Source: Pirellulales bacterium (GTDB taxonomy: Bacteria > Planctomycetota > Planctomycetia > Pirellulales > Thermoguttaceae). From it: 36,206 nucleotides of DNA. Positions 1 to 8,069 of this stretch are shown piece after piece. A model generated the notes under the pieces. It was not told the DNA's origin and did no database searches. It saw only the letters and a list, made by a program, of their open reading frames with translations. The stretch is taken from positions 1 through 36,206 of the forward strand of contig JABWBD010000024.1 in the NCBI GenBank assembly GCA_013360685.1, in the 5' to 3' direction. Positions within the stretch are counted from its first letter, which is position 1, and the number at the start of each line of letters is the position of its first letter. The position numbers were made by a program, and so were the translations under genes.

Positions 1-51
1 AGAGGCGGCGGTGGCCGGGGCGGCTGGCGGCGACGTGCGGTTGCCCTACGC

Positions 52-73
52 GGCCCGCCGTAAACGGCGGGCC
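52..73. repeat. REP-like perfect palindrome
   Basis: Two 10-base arms, GGCCCGCCGT and ACGGCGGGCC, are exact reverse complements separated by AA. With the palindrome at 95-112 it lies just upstream of a Y1-type transposase remnant at 260. In the RAYT/REP systems, single-stranded hairpins flanking the transposase gene are its substrates, so a REP-like role is a reasonable inference. No coding sequence is evident here. Confidence 0.7.
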
Positions 74-94
74 TCCACCGCCTGCGGCGGGAAA

Positions 95-112
95 ACGGCC
101 ATGAATGGCCGT
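95..112. repeat. second REP-like palindrome
   Basis: ACGGCCAT and ATGGCCGT are exact reverse complements around a GA loop. It lies 21 bases after the first palindrome. The pair resembles the two-hairpin arrangement of BIME-type elements. It precedes the transposase remnant by about 150 bases. Confidence 0.6.
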
Positions 113-259
113 ACCACGCAGGCGTGACGTTATACAAGTTGTGGGTAATGACAAGGGTCGCGGCCGTTATACCATCAGCAAGCGACCAACTGTCTGACCC
201 ACGAAAAGGTGACATCCACGAAGTCTGGCATGTTTGGGCAAGTCTGGCAAGATTGACCC

Positions 260-482
260 ATGCCGCGATCCAGTCGAGATGCACTTGGCGGGATGGTTTT
301 CCACGTACTTAACCGGGGCGTGCGCCGGCGTACTCTTTTTGAGAAAGAGGGCGACTATTTGGCGTTCGAGAAGGTGCTGAAAGAAACACTGGGCACGCGC
401 CCCCTTGCGGCTGTGTGCCTACTGGCTGCTCCCGACGCACTGGCACTTCGTCGTCTGGCCGGAAAACTCGGTTCTATGCGGC
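260..482 (+). pseudogene. REP-associated Y1 transposase remnant, frameshifted
   Basis: The frame from ATG 260 encodes a start typical of planctomycete RAYT/IS200-like transposases (PRSSRDALGG, FHVLNRGVRRR, LF, DYLAFEKVL). The expected continuation RLCAYWLLPTHWHFVVWPE, with the family's HWHF motif (a HUH-type metal site), lies in the next frame from 405. Removing one C from the run of five at 400-404 joins the two parts. After WPE the family similarity stops, and the neighbouring kinase gene ends at 483, so the catalytic tyrosine region is missing. It is both frameshifted and truncated, and surely inactive. The family call is from remembered motifs. Confidence 0.75.
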
Positions 483-3400
483 CTATCGCCGCGACTCCTG
501 TTTCGGACTCCCCGGCGGGACAAGTTGCACCTTCTGCGGGTCATTCTTCCAGCCGTAACGTTTGGCGAACTCCTCGGGTGTGAGCGTGAGTTGCTCGCCG
601 GAGTCGGTCAGTACCACGTAGACCAGAAGCCGCTCGACCTTGGGCGTGCCGTGGTAATGGCCATCGGCGGAAACGATCAAACGGTCGTCGTCGCGCAGTG
701 GGACCACCGCGCCGAGGATCCTCTTGGAGGCAATTTCCCAGATTCGCAGGTAGCCGGAAACCGGCTCGGCCGCGCGCGTGAGGTCCGGCGATAGATTGCA
801 CTGCATCGGGATGTCGGCCGAGTTCTTGCCGGGCAGCGTCACGGTTTGGATCACCTCGCGCTTGGCCAAATCCCAAGTGTTGAACGTCCCATCGCCGCCG
901 GTGACCAGATTCCCGTCGGGCGTCCACCGCGCGAGCAGTCTATAACCTTCGTGCGAAGTCTTGAGCGTGTCAACTGATTTGCCGGTCGCGGTGTCAAATA
1001 GTTTGACTTCGGACAAGGATGCTCCTGGCTCAAGCGGCTCGCTCCCCCGGTAGTTGCGGATGGCCGCCAAGGTCTTGCCATCCGGCGACCACAAGATCTC
1101 TCGGTACAGCCCCTCCTCGATCTCCCGGAGCAGTTTCCCGGATGCGCTGTCCCAGATTCTTATGCCATCGCCTCCGAGCGCCAATCTCGCACCGTCAGGT
1201 GACCAAGCCAGCGAGCTGCATCCCGGCGGGTACGTGTCGTGAGGAATCCTCTTGGAACGCAGCTCATGCAAGATCTCGCCTGACTTCGCGTTCCAGATCC
1301 AAACCTTCTCGCCATTCAAGGATCCTGAGAACTCCAGCGAGGCCAGCTTTTGACCATCGGGACACCACGCCGGGCGCACCCCACGGATCTCATGGACGCG
1401 CTTGCCAGAGCGAGCGTCGACGATCTGCAGGATCGCCACCGGAGCGTCAAGAGTCGAGTGCGTTATCAGCCGGCCGTCCGGCGACCACGAGGCGCGCTGG
1501 CAGTGGCCTGGAACAACGTTCACAACAACACGGCTTTCATCTGGTGAGGAAAGACCGACGACCGAAGTCAATCCGAGACCATCAATGTAGTCGGGCATTT
1601 GTATTCTTGTCCCGTCGGGCGACCAGATGTGTTGCTGGGCATCGCGATGGGCTTGCCAGTGTCCCGGCGGCGTGGACGCGCGCGACGGTGCGTCATTGTG
1701 GGGCTGGATTTCTATGTCACCGAAGGTCCAGCCCACTGCCCCCAGCTTGCGGTCCGGAGAGCAGGCCACTGCCGAGACGTAGGAGATGTAGGAATGTGCC
1801 ACGTTCGTCACAAACCTGCGGGCCGGCGCGAGGGAACCGTCATCAGCGTCGAACAGGATCTCAAGTGGGAATGCCGTGTTTGCGCCGCCTCGGGCGACGA
1901 GTAGACTGCCGTCGGGCGAAAAGAACCCAAACGCGTGTTTCTCCAACTGCCGCTCCAGCTTTCCGGACTCACTATTCCACACGTAGATCACCGGGTTCCC
2001 TTTGGAATCGCAGCAGCCTGCCACCAGGAGGAGCTTTCCATCAGGCGACCAGTCGACGTGGGAGTGCGAGTATCCGCTCTGGTCGGGGGCGGGAAAACCT
2101 CGCAGAATACTCGCTGTCTTTCGCCCCCATTGGAACACTTTGCCGTTGGCGCCCGCGATGGCCAAAGTGGTTCCATCTGGCGACCATTTCAACTCGGTGC
2201 CCCCGACTGCCAGCCAGGACCTGCTTTTGCCCTCCACCGTCGCTTCGATTTCCTGGTTCCTGCCCGATTCCAACTCCCAAACAAGCACGCGCCTGTGACT
2301 TGGGAATCCCTCGAACGGGTCAGACCCGGACGCCGTTGCGACAGACTTTCCATCCGGCGACCAGGCGATTGACTGCACGGGCAAGAGCCCGCGCAGGGTC
2401 TTCAGCAAGCGGCCTGACCTGGGGTTCCAGATCCGAATCGAGCCGTGCGGGCCGCTGGTGGCCAACTGCTTTCCGTCGGGCGACCAGTCGATGGCTGGGC
2501 CGGCGCCGATAAGCATGCGCACCAGCTTGCCGGTCGACCCATCCCAAAGGCGGACCGCGTCGTCGACGCTCGACGCGGCCAGGAGCGAGTTGTCGGGACT
2601 GAAGGCCAGAGTATGGACCTTTCCCCGATGCCCAAGGGTCTCGATGGTCCAACTCCTGACTCCCGGGATCTTCGCCGGACGTGCCACGATGGCCGAAGGG
2701 CTCAGCGGCTCTCCCTCGGCAATGCGCACCGGCTCAGCCGCGACAACGGGAGACGCGGGCTTCGTCTTGGCGATCGTGATACTCCCCTCTCCCGCGGGCG
2801 CGTGAGGGGCAGCCGGTGAGGCCGTCCCTGCCGCCTTGGATGGCTCGCCATCCGGACCCACCTCAATCGTCACATTGTCCCCCGGCACCTTGACCACTGT
2901 CTGGCGCCCGAATTGGTCCTTGATGATAATCACGACGGCGAGCAAGACCACGGCCCCCGCCGCCCCCGTCGCAAGAGCCACGCCCCGGCTGCGCGGTTTC
3001 CATGGCTTTGCCAATGGCTCGGACACCGCCGGATGCGGAGGCTGGCCTTCCTGACCGGCCAGCACCGCGCACGGCTTCGGCTGCGTTCCCGTCATCGCGG
3101 AGAAGGCCGGCGGGTCGGTGGCAGGGGCTAGCGATTCAGACGCGGCTGATGGTCTGAGAGGGGCCTGCGCAGCCCTCAGCAGGGCGACCAGGTTGCACCC
3201 GCTCGTGAAGCGGGTAATGGCCCGAGCCACCTCGCCCGGCGTGGCATAGCGGTCGGGAGCCGCCTTGGCCACCATGCGATCGAGGATCGCGGCCAACTCC
3301 GGCGGCACCTCGGGACGAAGCTCGCGGATCGGCGGCACCGGACGCTGCACGTGCGCCTGCAGCTTGTCGAAGCTGCTATGGTAATCCTTGCCACTGAACG

Positions 3401-4331
3401 GCGCACGACCGGCCAGCAGCTTATACAGCGTGCAGCCCAGGCTGTAGATGTCGGCTCGAATGTCCACGTGATGCGCGTCCTGCACCTGCTCGGGGGCGAT
3501 GTAGTCGGCCGTGCCCATCGCCTGCTCGCTGCCGGTCATGTCACGGCCGCTCACCCCGCTCTGCAACAGGGCCAGCCCGAGGTCGAGGATTTTTACCTGC
3601 CCGGCGCGGTTCAGCATCAGGTTGGAGGGCTTGATGTCGCGATGCACCAGCTTGTTCTTGTGAACGTACTGTAGCCCCATCGCTGCCTGGCGAACCAACT
3701 CGCAGGCATCGGGCACGCGCAGAGGACCGTTGTGGCGGACCAGCCGCGCCAGGTCGCACCCCTCCACGTATTCCATCACCAGGATCGAAGTGCTCTGGAT
3801 CTCCCGGGCATCATGCGCCTGCACAATGTTGGGGTGGTTGAGACTTCCGACCGCCTTCATCTCGCGCTTGAAGCGCGCGACCGCGCGCGAGTCGGTCATG
3901 CGTTCGGTCGGGAGGATCTTCAGCGCAACCGTCTTTTCCAGGTGGACTTGCAACGCGCGGTAGACTGTGCCCATCCCTCCCTGCCCGAGCTTGCCCAGCA
4001 GCCGGTAGTCGCCGATCTCGCGCAGTTGCAGAACGGGCACGGGGGGATTATCCCGCGGCATGTCCTCCTGCGAGACCACGGCCTGCACCGCCGCGCGTGC
4101 TCTCGCCAACACCTGCTCGAATCCCGGCTCCTGCTGGTAAGGGTCGGGCGCAAGGGCGCGGCGAAACCGGGCGAGCAGCGGGTCCGCCGAGTTGTCGAGC
4201 ATCTCCAACTCTTTCTGACAGGTGAGGCAGACATTAAGATGCTCCGCCAGGCCTTCCGATTCCTCGTCTGCCAGCTTCCCGTCCGAGTAGTCGTGCAGCC
4301 GTTGCCGATCGGCGCATCGCATGTCGCTCAT
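483..4331 (-). CDS. Zinc-finger/Ser-Thr kinase/WD40 transmembrane sensor
   Basis: Predicted 1282-residue Hanks-type kinase. An N-terminal HxxxCxxC motif (HLNVCLTC, about 31-38) resembles the anti-sigma zf-HC2 finger. The kinase domain is about 109-375, with glycine loop GQGGMG, VALK lysine about 138, HRDIKPSN with catalytic Asp about 232, DLG (instead of DFG) at about 250, and APE. A membrane segment at about 451-470 is followed by about a dozen WD40-like repeats (WSPDG) from about 565 to near the C-terminus, presumably extracytoplasmic. The start ATG at 4331 is preferred because AAGGGGGAG lies just upstream; a longer frame to 4469 would run into the intergenic inverted repeat. It lies downstream of, and co-oriented with, the ECF sigma gene, so it probably controls that sigma factor by binding or phosphorylation (inference from the known planctomycete ECF/kinase pairing). 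Confidence 0.9.
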   Translation of the reverse strand: MSDMRCADRQRLHDYSDGKLADEESEGLAEHLNVCLTCQKELEMLDNSADPLLARFRRALAPDPYQQEPGFEQVLARARAAVQAVVSQEDMPRDNPPVPVLQLREIGDYRLLGKLGQGGMGTVYRALQVHLEKTVALKILPTERMTDSRAVARFKREMKAVGSLNHPNIVQAHDAREIQSTSILVMEYVEGCDLARLVRHNGPLRVPDACELVRQAAMGLQYVHKNKLVHRDIKPSNLMLNRAGQVKILDLGLALLQSGVSGRDMTGSEQAMGTADYIAPEQVQDAHHVDIRADIYSLGCTLYKLLAGRAPFSGKDYHSSFDKLQAHVQRPVPPIRELRPEVPPELAAILDRMVAKAAPDRYATPGEVARAITRFTSGCNLVALLRAAQAPLRPSAASESLAPATDPPAFSAMTGTQPKPCAVLAGQEGQPPHPAVSEPLAKPWKPRSRGVALATGAAGAVVLLAVVIIIKDQFGRQTVVKVPGDNVTIEVGPDGEPSKAAGTASPAAPHAPAGEGSITIAKTKPASPVVAAEPVRIAEGEPLSPSAIVARPAKIPGVRSWTIETLGHRGKVHTLAFSPDNSLLAASSVDDAVRLWDGSTGKLVRMLIGAGPAIDWSPDGKQLATSGPHGSIRIWNPRSGRLLKTLRGLLPVQSIAWSPDGKSVATASGSDPFEGFPSHRRVLVWELESGRNQEIEATVEGKSRSWLAVGGTELKWSPDGTTLAIAGANGKVFQWGRKTASILRGFPAPDQSGYSHSHVDWSPDGKLLLVAGCCDSKGNPVIYVWNSESGKLERQLEKHAFGFFSPDGSLLVARGGANTAFPLEILFDADDGSLAPARRFVTNVAHSYISYVSAVACSPDRKLGAVGWTFGDIEIQPHNDAPSRASTPPGHWQAHRDAQQHIWSPDGTRIQMPDYIDGLGLTSVVGLSSPDESRVVVNVVPGHCQRASWSPDGRLITHSTLDAPVAILQIVDARSGKRVHEIRGVRPAWCPDGQKLASLEFSGSLNGEKVWIWNAKSGEILHELRSKRIPHDTYPPGCSSLAWSPDGARLALGGDGIRIWDSASGKLLREIEEGLYREILWSPDGKTLAAIRNYRGSEPLEPGASLSEVKLFDTATGKSVDTLKTSHEGYRLLARWTPDGNLVTGGDGTFNTWDLAKREVIQTVTLPGKNSADIPMQCNLSPDLTRAAEPVSGYLRIWEIASKRILGAVVPLRDDDRLIVSADGHYHGTPKVERLLVYVVLTDSGEQLTLTPEEFAKRYGWKNDPQKVQLVPPGSPKQESRR

Positions 4332-4470
4332 CTCGCTCCCCCTTGTTGGCCAATAGCGCGCAAAAGCATAACGAAAGGCGCCCCTATAAGTAAGACGCAA
4401 AACCCTGACAGCATTTTGGCAGCCGCCCACAACAACCTGCTGTCGGGGCTGCTGGAAAAGCGATGCCACC

Positions 4471-4540
4471 AGTGTAGGCGGGCCACTCCGTGGCCCGCCA
4501 TGCCCCGCTTCACCGGGCCACGGAGTGTCCCGCTTACACT
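4471..4540. repeat. Long intergenic inverted repeat (27-bp arms)
   Basis: The arms at 4471-4497 and 4514-4540 are reverse complements with two mismatches over 27 bases, around a 16-base centre. Inside the left arm there is also a local palindrome, GGCGGGCCAC-TCC-GTGGCCCGCC. It sits between the sigma gene (ends 4610) and the kinase start (4331). The style matches the REP-like elements near position 52-112. In RNA it would form a very stable hairpin, so it could attenuate kinase expression relative to sigma. No T-run follows, so a simple terminator is unlikely. Confidence 0.8.
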
Positions 4541-4609
4541 CATGCTCCTGTAAAGGGGTCGTAGTAAGCGGTCGTTCTTCCCAATTCTCCTGTCACTTCC
4601 GCCCGGACA

Positions 4610-5239
4610 TCAATCGCCTCTTTCCAATTCGCTGAACTGATGGCGCAGCCGGCGGAGAACGCGCGATTTGGCTTGATAAACCGCCGGCACGCTCATTCCC
4701 AACTCCTGGCCCACTGCCGCGGGGCTCTGCCCGTCCACGGCCACGCGCCAGAACGCCTGCCAGGTCTGTTGTTCGAACTCGGCCTGCACCAGTTCCAGCC
4801 CGCGCCGCCACAAAGCATCCACCCTTTCCAGCGGTTCCTCCTCGTCTGCGGGCGTCGAAGGGCTGGTCCACTCGACCCTATCCAGGAGGCTACGTCCTTG
4901 CTCGTTCAGCGGCTCGTTTCGCTTCCGGCGTAGACAGTCGGCGATCCGGCTCCGCGAGATGGCTCGCAACCAGGCGCGGAAGCTCCCGTGCGGCTGCGCG
5001 CCGCGGAAGTCTTCGAGGTGCTGGGCGACCAGGGTAAACACTTCCTGGGCCACGTCGGCCGCGTCTTCCGCGCCGAGGTTCGACTCGCGACACCAGCGGT
5101 ACACGGAAGCAGCGTAGATGTCCACCAGTCTTTGCCATGCAATCGGCTCGTGCGCCCTGGCCTGGGCCAAGAGCGAAGACGAAGTGGATCCGGGCGCCCG
5201 GGATTGAAAGTGCCGTGTCGTGAGGCTGCCGTTGTCCAT
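4610..5239 (-). CDS. ECF-subfamily RNA polymerase sigma factor
   Basis: Protein of 209 residues. Region 2 is about 35-105 (WQRLVDIYAASVYRWC, AEDAADVAQEVF, then SFRAWLRAISR), and region 4 is about 155-205 with a helix-turn-helix (SPAAVGQELGMSVPAVYQAK, SRVLRRLR). A charged linker with DEEEPLERVDALW joins them. It lacks regions 1 and 3, as ECF factors do. It precedes the kinase gene with the anti-sigma-like zinc finger on the same strand; this adjacency is common in planctomycetes and suggests a signalling pair. ATG 5239 is the start used; no strong ribosome site is seen upstream. Confidence 0.93.
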   Translation of the reverse strand: MDNGSLTTRHFQSRAPGSTSSSLLAQARAHEPIAWQRLVDIYAASVYRWCRESNLGAEDAADVAQEVFTLVAQHLEDFRGAQPHGSFRAWLRAISRSRIADCLRRKRNEPLNEQGRSLLDRVEWTSPSTPADEEEPLERVDALWRRGLELVQAEFEQQTWQAFWRVAVDGQSPAAVGQELGMSVPAVYQAKSRVLRRLRHQFSELERGD

Positions 5240-5670
5240 AGCGATGAAACCTATAGAGAGACTGCGGAACCAAGACGGTCAGCGAGCGGCTGCCGGTTAC
5301 GGGCTGGTCTTCACAGCATCTCCTTTCTTCGTCGGCAGTTCGGCAGGCTTGGGCCAGCCAACGCATTGCATAGATCGTGTCGGGCGTCGCCCAATGTTGG
5401 TGGACCTTTTCTGCCTCGGCATCCCATATATACACCATATACACCGCAGGAGGCTGAAGTCCGTTTTGCCAGGCTGACTCGGAACGCGAGCGGGGCTCGT
5501 CGCGCGAGGTAGTGTGTGGCGCGTGGACCAGCGGATCCGACATACAGACAGCTCCTGGCAACCTACGGAGGAATGCTCAGATCAGTCCTTTAGGCCAGGG
5601 CAATACCGTCAGAATAGCGAGCAGCCAGACACCATGCAAGGCGCTTTTGGCACGCGGGAAGATGTGACGG
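5240..5670. other. Non-coding leader region of sigma gene
   Basis: About 430 bases with no convincing gene; short open frames here have no recognisable composition. The notable element is an AT-rich island around 5422-5445 in otherwise GC-rich DNA. The minus-strand sigma gene promoter probably lies in this stretch. Confidence 0.5.
5428..5445 (-). promoter_or_regulatory. Tandem 9-bp repeat, possible operator
   Basis: On the minus strand GGTGTATAT occurs twice head-to-tail (ATATACACC twice on the plus strand), inside the only AT-rich patch upstream of the sigma gene. Two adjacent identical 9-mers on about one helical turn suit a dimeric regulator or a promoter box. It lies about 190 bases upstream of the sigma start. 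The functional role is inference. Confidence 0.35.
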
Positions 5671-5826
5671 CTACCACCAATTCAGGTGGTCGAACCTGCG
5701 GCCGCACATCGTCGACAACCGGCAAAACGCCCAGGCCGCGGAATCCGTTTTGCCACAATACTCGCAGAAGTTCTCTGCGCGCTCGATCACCTGGCGACGA
5801 AGGTCAGCGGACGGCCTCGTAGTCAT
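5671..5826 (-). pseudogene. Truncated HNH-endonuclease-family gene
   Basis: The frame from ATG 5826 encodes 51 residues: LRRQVIERAENFCEYCG matches the characteristic N-terminus of a small HNH nuclease family (LRR.V.ERA...CEYC), whose first CxxC binds zinc. A full member is roughly 130-170 residues and carries the HNH core further on; here a TAG at 5671-5673 ends the frame and no HNH core is found in any frame downstream. Its ATG overlaps the stop of the upstream small gene as ATGA, so the two were translationally coupled. It is most likely a remnant. The family call is from memory. Confidence 0.6.
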
Positions 5827-6065
5827 GGCTGACGTTGTTGGAGCAAGCGCGCCTTGAGCAGGCGAACCACGTGCTCGAAACGCTCAAAATTATCGAGCTC
5901 GTCTGATTCCTCCTCCGTTAATATCCCCTCCCGGTTCTTCTCCAGAAGATCATCGAGGCGAGCCTGCTTCTCAGGCGACAGGCGGAAGCCCAGCACGCGA
6001 TCCGCATCTGCGCTTTCCGCGAGCAGGGTAAGCAGATCTTCGTACACGGCAGGATGAGAAATCAT
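5823..6065 (-). CDS. Small acidic partner protein of HNH nuclease
   Basis: Protein of 80 residues starting at ATG 6065 (GGAAAG about ten bases upstream). It contains VLGFRLSPEKQARLDDLL, then LTEEESDELDNFERFEHVVRLLKARLLQ, which looks helical and amphipathic. Proteins of this kind, with a line such as LTPEE.AELDEFE..EH..RLLKA, are frequently found immediately before small HNH nuclease genes in planctomycetes and cyanobacteria (recollection). Here the stop overlaps the nuclease start by four bases. Function is unknown; an antitoxin- or chaperone-like role towards the nuclease is a guess. A longer in-frame extension to 6371 is not preferred. Confidence 0.7.
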   Translation of the reverse strand: MISHPAVYEDLLTLLAESADADRVLGFRLSPEKQARLDDLLEKNREGILTEEESDELDNFERFEHVVRLLKARLLQQRQP

Positions 6066-6778
6066 GGGTAGGCACTTTCCGCAAACGGTGACCGGCGATG
6101 CCGAATTCTTGTAGGATTCTAGGCGACTTTCGACGGTTCGTCCAGGCTTTCCGGCGAGCCTTACACGAAGTCCGTATTCGAGATCGATGTTCGTCTTGAC
6201 GCTCACGCCTGCCTCCTCCGCCAATCCCTTGACGCTGGCGCCGGATTTCCGCGAATCCAATGCAGGATCCAATGGCGAACAAGGGGAGATTCGTCGTTCA
6301 TGGCCGAAGCGGCCCGCCTCAGGTAGCAATCCAACAGCAATTGAGCATAGCCATACGCGCCGGAGACGCAATCCCCCGCCGACATAGGGGCGCGGAAATT
6401 GCCGCTCACTCGCTGAACTCCGCCAGGGAATCCAGCGGCGAGAGTATCTGGAAATTCCGCCTCAGCCCCCGACGCAGGCCGTCGTCTTCCGGATCCGGAA
6501 ACGGCCGGCAAGCGTCCTTCTCCGCCTTCAGACCACCTGGCCGTCGGCCGTCACCTTCTTTCGCGTTTTCGCTCTTTCGCCCTTTCGCGATTCGCAGCCG
6601 GTAAGATCTTCCAGGCCGCATGGACGGTCCAGTGCCTTGAGGCGTCGCGGGACAGATTGCTCAGTAGAAGCGAGAAGCGCCGTTCATCGCGATGCTCTTT
6701 CGCCGCCAGGGAGATCGCGAAAGGGCGAAGGAGCGAAAACGCGAAAAGCGCAGGAGGATCACGTGCAGAGGATATCCG
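6066..6778. other. Decayed intergenic region
   Basis: About 700 bases without an intact gene. Minus-strand fragments in two frames look protein-like (for example GAYGYAQLLLDCYLRR near 6300-6370 and NIDLEYGLRVRLAGKP near 6130-6190), which suggests a broken small gene of unknown family. The right half carries the 33-bp inverted repeat at 6559-6746. No RNA gene is recognisable. Confidence 0.4.
6559..6746. repeat. 33-bp inverted repeat pair
   Basis: The arm at 6559-6591 (TTTCGCGTTTTCGCTCTTTC...) is the reverse complement of 6714-6746 with a single mismatch in 33 bases; 122 bases lie between them. Both arms are built from CGAAA/TTTCG units. The near identity implies recent origin or active maintenance. 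The right arm lies 33 bases from the edge of the 657-bp duplicated block, so the repeat may mark a rearrangement boundary. Confidence 0.85.
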
Positions 6779-7435
6779 GCTGATCCTCGATACGCAGGGC
6801 CCGCTACTCCCGCAATTCGATCAAAACGCCTTCAGCGGGCGAGAGCGTCAACCGCAGAACGCTTTCGTCGCCCTCGCGGCGCACAGGAAGGTCCATGCCG
6901 ATCTCCACATCCACCGCCTGCCGCAACGACATGCGGAGGCGGACTTCGCCTTCGGCGGGCGCATGCAGGTCGCTGTTGAGCACGGTGAGAACGTAGCGGC
7001 GCTGTTTCTCGTCGTGGCGGAGCGTGAGTTCGAAACAAGGCGACGTAGCATAGAACGGCCGGTGCGGCATCAGTTCCCGGAGGACGGCCAGCAGGGCCGG
7101 TTCGGCTGCCGGCCTCGTATTGCTCTGGACTTTGGTGAAGACGAGAAGTTCCCCTTTTCCCAGTCGCCCGCGGCAGAGGTCGCCCAGCAGCGGGTGTGCC
7201 GCCTCCTTGCTGAGGACCGCCCCGCGAGTCTCCCATTGGCCCGGCTGCGACGATGTCCACTCAACACCGGGAAACACCTCGGAGAGCAATTTCCCCGAGG
7301 GTCGGCCCCAGGGGCCATAAACGCCCGGCGGGGCGATTGCCACCGCGCGGCCGCCGCCGCGGATCCACTCCTTCAATCGCTCCTGGAAGGACTCAGCCAG
7401 GCAGGTGGCACACGGGAGCAAGAGGACTTCGGAAG
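6779..7435. repeat. 657-bp direct repeat, distal copy
   Basis: This block matches 8982-9638 without any gap (constant offset 2203), so both boundaries can be read to within a few bases: GCTG(A/G)TCCTCGAT at the left and GACTTCGGAAG at the right. It carries the last ~210 codons of the glycoside hydrolase gene and its stop. The intervening 7436-8981 contains the vapBC pair. Confidence 0.95.
6804..7435 (-). pseudogene. 3'-end copy of GH42-like gene
   Basis: The reading frame encodes about 210 residues matching the C-terminus of the large hydrolase ending at 9007, beginning at SEVLLLPCATCLA and ending at the same stop. Twelve residues differ over about 204, and the frame is intact. It holds only the end of the GATase-like/trimerisation-type domain and the C-terminal beta domain, with no catalytic barrel or signal peptide. 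It is therefore a gene fragment, not a functional enzyme. The intact frame and mostly conservative changes mean the copy is not very old or was once under selection. Confidence 0.85.
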
Positions 7436-7445
7436 TACTTCTCTT

Positions 7446-7508
7446 CTTTGCACTTTAACCGACTTGCCCGGAGGCCACAGCGATTGTAACCGGAATAAAG
7501 GTGCAAAG
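7446..7508. repeat. Imperfect inverted repeat at duplication edge
   Basis: CTTTGCACTTTA (7446-7457) and TAAAGGTGCAAAG (7496-7508) are reverse complements apart from one extra base. They start 10 bases after the 657-bp repeat ends. They could be a hairpin or short mobile-element ends; no transposase gene lies between them. No gene is seen in 7436-7622. Confidence 0.45.
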
Positions 7509-7622
7509 TTCCGGTCCGACCCCGATCCTGTCAAACTGGTACGGCCCCTACGCAGTTCGTCCACGCCGCGCACCGCGCTTGCGCGGACGAGGTAGCATCG
7601 CGCCCTCGCAGCCGTAACCGGC

Positions 7623-8069
7623 TCACAAAGACCCGGGATCCAGAAGCGTGATCGGGAAACGTCGAAAATGGCCCGTATTGAAGGTCAGCAGTCTCGTAAT
7701 GCCATAACTCTGCATGGCCGCGACAAGCCGCGCATCATGCGAGCGAAAGCCTAAGATGGCGAGCGTCTTCACCAGGTCGTACCATCGCGCGGTCAGTTCC
7801 TCTCGGTCCGGCAGGAGCGTGAATCGGCGCTGAAAGAACCGCAGCCACTGACCGGCGCGCTCCGGCGTCATGTCGAGCCCGTTCTGTCCCGTCGGGGGCG
7901 GTCCGGCCATTCGTGTCGCCACTGCCCAAAACTCGAAGAGGTTCTGCGGAACAATGACAAGCCGCTCCTGTCGCGCGAACAGCGCGTGAATTGCCTGCCG
8001 CGCCGCCGCACAGTGCGGATCGCCAGAGTCGGTCATCCGCACCAGCAGATTGGTATCGAGGAGGATCAT
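7623..8069 (-). CDS. vapC: VapC-type PIN-domain ribonuclease toxin
   Basis: Protein of 148 residues, normal for VapC. The PIN acidic residues are visible: Asp5 in ILLDTNLLVR, Glu near 46 in NLFEFWAVATR, Asp near 112 in SHDARLVAAM, and the late LLTFNTGHF strand. VapC proteins are Mg-dependent RNases that cleave tRNA or rRNA and are held inactive by their partner. Its ATG overlaps the stop of the upstream small gene by four bases (ATGA), the usual coupling in TA operons. It lies within the segment bracketed by the 657-bp direct repeats. Confidence 0.92.
   Translation of the reverse strand: MILLDTNLLVRMTDSGDPHCAAARQAIHALFARQERLVIVPQNLFEFWAVATRMAGPPPTGQNGLDMTPERAGQWLRFFQRRFTLLPDREELTARWYDLVKTLAILGFRSHDARLVAAMQSYGITRLLTFNTGHFRRFPITLLDPGSL

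Noticed and set aside
2..126. Open frame from the window edge ending with TGA at 124-126
   Set aside because: It could be the end of an upstream gene, but it runs through two perfect palindromes and has low-complexity composition, so it is not claimed.
4332..4469. Longer start for the kinase gene at 4469
   Set aside because: The added 46 residues have no zinc-finger or signal character and abut the inverted repeat; ATG 4331 has a strong ribosome site.
5514..5822. 102-codon plus-strand open frame
   Set aside because: Composition is not protein-like and it lies antisense to the HNH remnant.
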